A stretch of 20,224 nucleotides of DNA from Methyloligella sp. (GTDB taxonomy: Bacteria; Pseudomonadota; Alphaproteobacteria; Rhizobiales; JALUTE01): contig JALUTE010000477.1 in the NCBI GenBank assembly GCA_027058255.1, positions 1 to 20,224 on the forward strand. Reading direction: 5' to 3'. Within the stretch, counting starts at the first letter, position 1. Each line of letters opens with the position of its first letter. A program made the translations under genes and the position numbers. Below, in pieces: positions 16,430 through 20,224 of this stretch. The notes beneath the pieces were generated by a model. The model had not been told where the DNA came from, searched no databases, and worked only from the letters and a program-made list of their open reading frames with translations.

Positions 16430-18103
16430 ATGTCCGTCATGTCCCGCATGTGGCACCGCCGGGCGGATGGCGGGTGCCGTGGTGGTCCCATCGCCGGCCG
16501 GCTGCTGCTCGCGGCCCTTCTTCTCGCCGTGCTGCCGCCCCTCGCCCAAGCCGACAGCCTGTGCAAGGGCTATCGCGACCGGGTCACATCGGGCCGCATC
16601 GTCGGCGGCTGGACCGCCTCGCTCCACAACTGGCCGGGCATCGCGGCCATGGCCCTCAAGGAGCCGGGCGGCGACCGGCATGTCTATCTGTGCGGCGGCA
16701 CGGCCATCCACCCGGAATGGGTGCTCACCGCCGCCCATTGCGCCGAGCTGCTTCAGAACGACCCGACGCGGGGCCGCTATGTCGCCCGCGCGGTCACGCT
16801 GCGCCTCGGCGGGCGCCTCGTCGATGTGTCGGGCTGGAATGTCGAGGTGGTGCTCGGCGTCGATGACCTCGCCAATGCGGAGCCGGATCGGCGCATCCCC
16901 GTCGACCGGGTGATCATCCACGAGGACTATCGCGACCCCGCCAAGACGGGGCGCGACATCGCACTCCTGCACCTCTCGCGCCCCTGGAGCGGGCCCTATA
17001 TGCGCATCTCGCAATCCCCCGACAGCGACCCGCAGCCGACGGGGCTCGCCAATGTCATGGTCGCCGGCTTCGGCTTTCGCACCGAGGGCCAGGGCCTGGA
17101 TGAGGAGTTCCTCACCCGGAACGACGAGCTTTTCTATGCGGGCTCGCGGACCCTGCAGGAGGTCGGCGTGCCCCTGGTCACGACCGAGGATTGTGCCACC
17201 CGCTATGCCGGCGCCCGCATCGGCCCGGGGCAGGTGTGCGCCGGCTTCACCCAGGGCGCGAAGGACTCCTGCCAGGGCGACAGCGGCGGCCCGCTCGTCG
17301 CCTTCGACTCCAAGGGCTGTCCGTTCCAGATCGGCGTGGTGAGCTGGGGGCGCGGCTGCGCGCGGGCGAACTCCTATGGCGTCTATACGCGCCTGTCGCA
17401 TTTCGCCGACTGGATCCGCACCCATGTGGGGGATGTGGGCGCACCGATTGGCACCGCCACGGCCTCCACCGAGGGCCTGGGGGCGACCATCCAGGGCCTC
17501 ATCGTGCAGCTCGAGAACATGATCCCCTCCCAGGCGGGTGATCTCACCATTGCGATCAAGAACCGGGAGATTGCCAGCGGCGCGCTCTCGCCGGCGAAAA
17601 CCGACCCCGAGGGCCGCCCCCATCTCACCCTCGGGCAGGAGATCGTGTTCGAGATCAAGGCCAAGCGCGCCGGGCGGCTGGTGCTGGTGGACATCAGCGC
17701 CGGCAATGTGGTGCAGCAGATCTTCCCCAACAGCTATACCAGCTCGGCGCGCGCCGGGCGCATCGCGGCGGACAAGCCCGTGCTCGTGCCCGACGAGGGC
17801 TATGGGTTCAAGGGGTTCCGTGTCGGCCGCCCGTTGGGGTGGAACAAGGTGCTCGCCCTGGTGCTGCCCGAAGACTTTCCCCTCGGCGCCCTGGTGGAGA
17901 AGGAGCGCAATGCGGGCACGATCAAGTCCGTCGAGGCACCGACCAGCTATCTGATGAACCTCACCAATCAGGTGAAGGCCTATATCGAGAGCAAGAAGAC
18001 CGCGAGTATGTCGGCCGCGCCGCCTGCCGGCGCGGCGCCGGCCAATGCGGCACCCGCCACCCCGCCCATGGCGATGGCGGTGCTCGACTACGCCATCGAG
18101 TAG
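16430..18103 (+). CDS. Secreted trypsin-like serine protease (S1) with C-terminal DUF4384-like domain
   Basis: 557 residues from the ATG at 16430, set by a strong AAGAGGAGGAA 5 nt upstream; the longer frame from 16358 overlaps the previous gene and is not needed. A signal peptide (LLLAALLLAVLPPLAQA) and a short propeptide end in SGR|IVGG (cleavage after Arg56), the classic zymogen site. The triad is intact: LTAAHC (His103), GRDIALLHL (Asp176), DSCQGDSGGP (Ser285). Asp279, six residues before the Ser, predicts cleavage after Arg or Lys. Residues about 370-490 form a DUF4384-like domain (LTLGQEIVFEIKAKRAGRL, then FPNSY and GFRVGRPLGWNKVLALVLP). As I recall, that domain is more often found on caspase-like or kinase proteins. 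The C-terminus is Ala/Pro-rich. The propeptide site suggests self-activation or activation by another Arg-specific protease such as the neighbouring caspase. Confidence 0.92.
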   Translation: MSVMSRMWHRRADGGCRGGPIAGRLLLAALLLAVLPPLAQADSLCKGYRDRVTSGRIVGGWTASLHNWPGIAAMALKEPGGDRHVYLCGGTAIHPEWVLTAAHCAELLQNDPTRGRYVARAVTLRLGGRLVDVSGWNVEVVLGVDDLANAEPDRRIPVDRVIIHEDYRDPAKTGRDIALLHLSRPWSGPYMRISQSPDSDPQPTGLANVMVAGFGFRTEGQGLDEEFLTRNDELFYAGSRTLQEVGVPLVTTEDCATRYAGARIGPGQVCAGFTQGAKDSCQGDSGGPLVAFDSKGCPFQIGVVSWGRGCARANSYGVYTRLSHFADWIRTHVGDVGAPIGTATASTEGLGATIQGLIVQLENMIPSQAGDLTIAIKNREIASGALSPAKTDPEGRPHLTLGQEIVFEIKAKRAGRLVLVDISAGNVVQQIFPNSYTSSARAGRIAADKPVLVPDEGYGFKGFRVGRPLGWNKVLALVLPEDFPLGALVEKERNAGTIKSVEAPTSYLMNLTNQVKAYIESKKTASMSAAPPAGAAPANAAPATPPMAMAVLDYAIE

Positions 18104-18122
18104 CCGCCGCCCGGCGCGGCGG
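18104..18122 (+). terminator. Possible terminator hairpin directly after the trypsin-like gene
   Basis: A 7-bp stem, CCGCCGC/GCGGCGG, with loop CCGGC begins immediately after the TAG stop. No T-run follows. The placement suggests the lysozyme-trypsin transcript ends here, before the formyltransferase gene 170 nt on. Confidence 0.4.
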
Positions 18123-18145
18123 GGCAGCCGGCTCGACGCGGGCCG

Positions 18146-18181
18146 TTCAACTCCCCGCTCAACTCCCCGCTCAACTCTATG
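18146..18181 (+). repeat. Three 12-bp tandem repeats upstream of the formyltransferase gene
   Basis: TTCAACTCCCCG, CTCAACTCCCCG and CTCAACTCTATG follow each other with no spacer. The first two differ at one base and the third diverges at its last four. They lie in the 169-bp gap between the trypsin-like and formyltransferase genes. They could be an operator array or simple slippage. Confidence 0.7.
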
Positions 18182-18272
18182 TGAGCTGCGGGGACGTTGC
18201 GGGGCCTGGCCCCGGACTTGCTTGCCTGGCGCGCGAGCCACATCCATTGCCAGGCTGCGAGGCGAAACCCCC

Positions 18273-19142
18273 ATGGAACAACAGACTCCGGGCATCGGTC
18301 GTCCCGCCACGACCACGCTTCCTCCCCAGGCGTGCACCGCTGCGTCACAGCCGCGCGAGCCGGCCACCGCCACGGCCCCGGGCAGCCGGATCGTCGCCCT
18401 CACGGGCGGCGGCCCGCTTCCCTGGATCTTGATCAACGCGCTCGAGGCGCGCTTCGGCCCCCTCACCATCCTCGAGGAGGACAAGGAGCCCTACTCGGTC
18501 TTTCTGCGCCGACGCGTGCGCCTTCTCGGCCTTGCTCCCGTCATCGGACAGGTCGCCTTCGCCGTCGCCCTCAAGGCCCTCCACAAGCTGAGCGACAAGC
18601 GCAAGCGCGAGATCATCACCGCCCATGGGCTCGCGACCGAGCCGCCGGCCGGCTGCCCACGCGTCCCCATCGGCTCCGTGAACGCACCCGAGTGCCGGGA
18701 GGCCCTTCGCCGCCTCAACCCGGACGTGGTGGTCGTCATCGGCACACGGATCATCCGACGCAAGACCCTGAGCTGCGTTCCCGCCCCCTTCATCAACTAT
18801 CATGCCGGTCTCAACCCGAAATATCGCGGCATGAACGGCGCCTACTGGGCGCGGGCAATGGGAGACGAGGAGAACATGGGCGCCACGGTCCATCTGGTGG
18901 ACGAGGGGGTGGACACCGGCGCCGTGCTCGCCCACGCCCGCGTGCCGGCGAGCGAGCGCGACAACATCACGACCTATCCCTTCCTGCTCGCCGCCGCAGC
19001 GCGCCCCCTGCTCGTCGAGGCCGTGGAGGCGGCCCTCGAAGGCCGGCTTGCGCCCTATACCGTGCCGCTGCCCTCCAGGCAGTGGTTCCACCCGACGCTC
19101 GGGCAATATGTCTGGACCGGCCTCACGCGCGGGGTCTGGTAG
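18273..19142 (+). CDS. Formyltransferase-family enzyme, substrate unknown
   Basis: 289 residues from the ATG at 18273, with GAGGCGAAA upstream at about 9 nt spacing. After a disordered Pro/Thr/Ala start (about 1-36), RIVALTGGGPLPWILINAL begins the Rossmann-like fold. The catalytic Asn-His-Asp set of the 10-formyl-tetrahydrofolate transferases is present: INYHAGLNPKYRGMNGAYWA (Asn175, His177) and LVDEGVDTGAV (Asp214). The C-terminal domain that marks methionyl-tRNA formyltransferase is missing. The protein could be a GART-like, sugar N-formyltransferase or related enzyme. Residues about 70-120 form a basic helical insert (LRRRVRLLGL, LKALHKLSDKRKREI) of the kind seen in formyltransferases of surface-glycan clusters, but no glycan gene is in the window. 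A terminator-like hairpin and a 12-bp repeat separate it from the protease operon. Confidence 0.85.
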   Translation: MEQQTPGIGRPATTTLPPQACTAASQPREPATATAPGSRIVALTGGGPLPWILINALEARFGPLTILEEDKEPYSVFLRRRVRLLGLAPVIGQVAFAVALKALHKLSDKRKREIITAHGLATEPPAGCPRVPIGSVNAPECREALRRLNPDVVVVIGTRIIRRKTLSCVPAPFINYHAGLNPKYRGMNGAYWARAMGDEENMGATVHLVDEGVDTGAVLAHARVPASERDNITTYPFLLAAAARPLLVEAVEAALEGRLAPYTVPLPSRQWFHPTLGQYVWTGLTRGVW

Positions 19143-19327
19143 GGACGCCCTGCCCTCGCCTGTCCGGCCCGCCGCCCGCTCGCCCCGGCGCTGGACGGAA
19201 CGCGCGGGTCCGGGTTAGGTTGCGCCCGAGACGGTGATGATCTGCGAGCCCTGCGAGCCCCTGGTCGCGGCCGGCGCATCCGAGGACAAGGCGCGATTGG
19301 CCGCATCGGCCATGAGGGATGAGCCCC

Positions 19328-20224
19328 ATGACATTCGACCAGACCGCCCTCTTCGCCCTGCTCGTCGCCGTCTTCGCCCTTCTGGTCTGGGGGCGCTGGC
19401 GCTATGACCTCGTGGCCTTCGGCGCGCTCGTTCTCGCGCTCATTCTGGGCCTGGTGCCGACCGAGAAGGCGTTCGACGGCTTCGGGCATCCGGCAACGGT
19501 CATCATTGCGCTGGTGCTCATCATCAGCCGGGGGCTCTCCAACTCCGGGGCCATCGAGCTCATCGCCCGCGCCTTCGTGAAAGCGGGGCGCAGCCTCTCG
19601 GCCCACATTGCGATCCTGGCCGGCGTCGGCGCCGCCCTCTCGGCCATCATGAACAATGTGGGCGCCCTCGCCCTGCTCATGCCCGTGGACATCCAGGCCG
19701 CCCAGAAGGCCAAGCGCTCGCCGGCCCTCACCCTGATGCCGCTCTCCTTCGCCACCATTCTCGGCGGCCTGGTGACCCTCATCGGCACGCCGCCCAACAT
19801 CATCATCGCCGCCTTCCGGGAGAAGGCCCTTGGAGAGCCCTATCACATGTTCGACTTCGCCCCCGTCGGCGCCGCCTGCGCCGTGGCGGGGGTGGCCTTC
19901 ATCGCTCTCGTCGGCTGGCGGCTCATTCCGGCGGCCCGGCGCGAGCACGACCCCACCGAGGCGCTGGCGCAGATCGACAAGTACATCGCCGAGGTCCGCG
20001 TCCCCGAGGAGAGCAAGGCCGTCGGCAAGCTGGTGCGGGACCTGGAGGAGGTGGCCGAGACCAGCGATGTGGCGATCGTCGGCCTCGTGCGGGGCGGGCG
20101 GCGGCTGCCGGGCCATGCCTATGGGCGGGAGATCCGCGCGGGCGACATTCTCGTCCTCCAGGCCGGGGCCGAGGCCATCGACGCCTTCGTGGGCGAGCTC
20201 AAGCTCGACTATGTGGGCTCGGAG
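19328..20224 (+). CDS. SLC13/CitT-type permease with TrkA-C domain (3' end outside window)
   Basis: 299 codons from the ATG at 19328, with GAGGGATGAG about 8-14 nt upstream, open to the window end. The translation starts MTFDQTALFALLVAVFALLVWG and has about five hydrophobic helices in the first 200 residues. MNNVGALALLMPV (about 108-120) and LIGTPPNIII (about 151-160) are the substrate/sodium loop motifs of the SLC13/ion-transporter superfamily (CitT, ArsB). From about residue 218 a TrkA-C (RCK-C) domain begins, with VAIVGLVRGGRRLPGHAYGREIRAGDILVLQAG. This layout, transporter half, TrkA-C insert, second transporter half, is usual for the family (around 590 residues), so roughly half of the gene is missing. 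It probably moves dicarboxylates, sulfate or similar anions across the inner membrane. No link to the upstream proteases is apparent. Confidence 0.9.
   Translation, partial: MTFDQTALFALLVAVFALLVWGRWRYDLVAFGALVLALILGLVPTEKAFDGFGHPATVIIALVLIISRGLSNSGAIELIARAFVKAGRSLSAHIAILAGVGAALSAIMNNVGALALLMPVDIQAAQKAKRSPALTLMPLSFATILGGLVTLIGTPPNIIIAAFREKALGEPYHMFDFAPVGAACAVAGVAFIALVGWRLIPAARREHDPTEALAQIDKYIAEVRVPEESKAVGKLVRDLEEVAETSDVAIVGLVRGGRRLPGHAYGREIRAGDILVLQAGAEAIDAFVGELKLDYVGSE

Noticed and set aside
15821..18484. An 887-codon minus-strand frame opposite the lysozyme and trypsin genes
   Set aside because: The plus strand has the catalytic triad and a strong ribosome site. The antisense product shows no fold or signal.
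19143..19327. A gene between the formyltransferase and permease genes
   Set aside because: The 185-bp gap has no start with a ribosome site and no coherent translation. Only short GAGCCC direct repeats are visible.

Overview
The window is about 20 kb of high-GC DNA with dense, ordered genes, clear Shine-Dalgarno sequences, envelope proteins with Sec or Tat signals, and a DUF882-type M15 peptidase. This suggests a free-living alphaproteobacterium, probably Hyphomicrobiales-like. That placement comes from protein flavour only, since no rRNA or marker gene is present. I see no tRNA, rRNA, CRISPR array, insertion sequence or phage gene.

Layout. (1) 136-4227 (+): a 1363-residue fusion of a signal peptide, two membrane segments, two rhodanese domains, a YidC/Oxa1-like five-helix membrane core and a C-terminal phosphotransferase of the PEP synthase / rifampin phosphotransferase type. 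(2) 4416-8213 (-): a PhnD-like periplasmic binding protein followed by a hybrid sensor histidine kinase (HisKA, HATPase, two receivers, Hpt), which looks like a two-gene sensory pair. (3) 8490-9986 (-): a DUF882/M15-type peptidoglycan peptidase with a long proline-rich tail. (4) 10502-14667 (-): a secreted caspase-like protease with a YARHG tail, an unrecognised secreted protein, and an M23 endopeptidase. (5) 14916-18103 (+), divergent from block 4: a Tat-exported lysozyme-like protein and a secreted trypsin-like protease with a DUF4384 tail. (6) 18273-19142 (+): a formyltransferase-family enzyme. (7) 19328 to the window end (+): an SLC13/CitT-type permease with a TrkA-C domain, cut by the window edge.

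The most striking part is 10.5-18.1 kb. Two proteases (caspase and trypsin folds) and two wall hydrolases (M23 and lysozyme-like) are transcribed outward from one 248-bp intergenic region, and all carry export signals. The two wall hydrolases have unrelated catalytic domains but end in the same module: a heptad-repeat coiled coil, a proline linker, and a terminal EEGWTxxIVKWWNxLWK motif. That motif includes 20 identical nucleotides in inverted orientation. I read this as a candidate exported protease/murein-hydrolase system with a shared C-terminal docking or targeting tag. The system is inferred from domains and layout, not from any known precedent I can cite. The second outstanding item is the rhodanese-YidC-phosphotransferase fusion, whose predicted topology is self-consistent: rhodaneses in the periplasm and the phosphotransferase in the cytosol.
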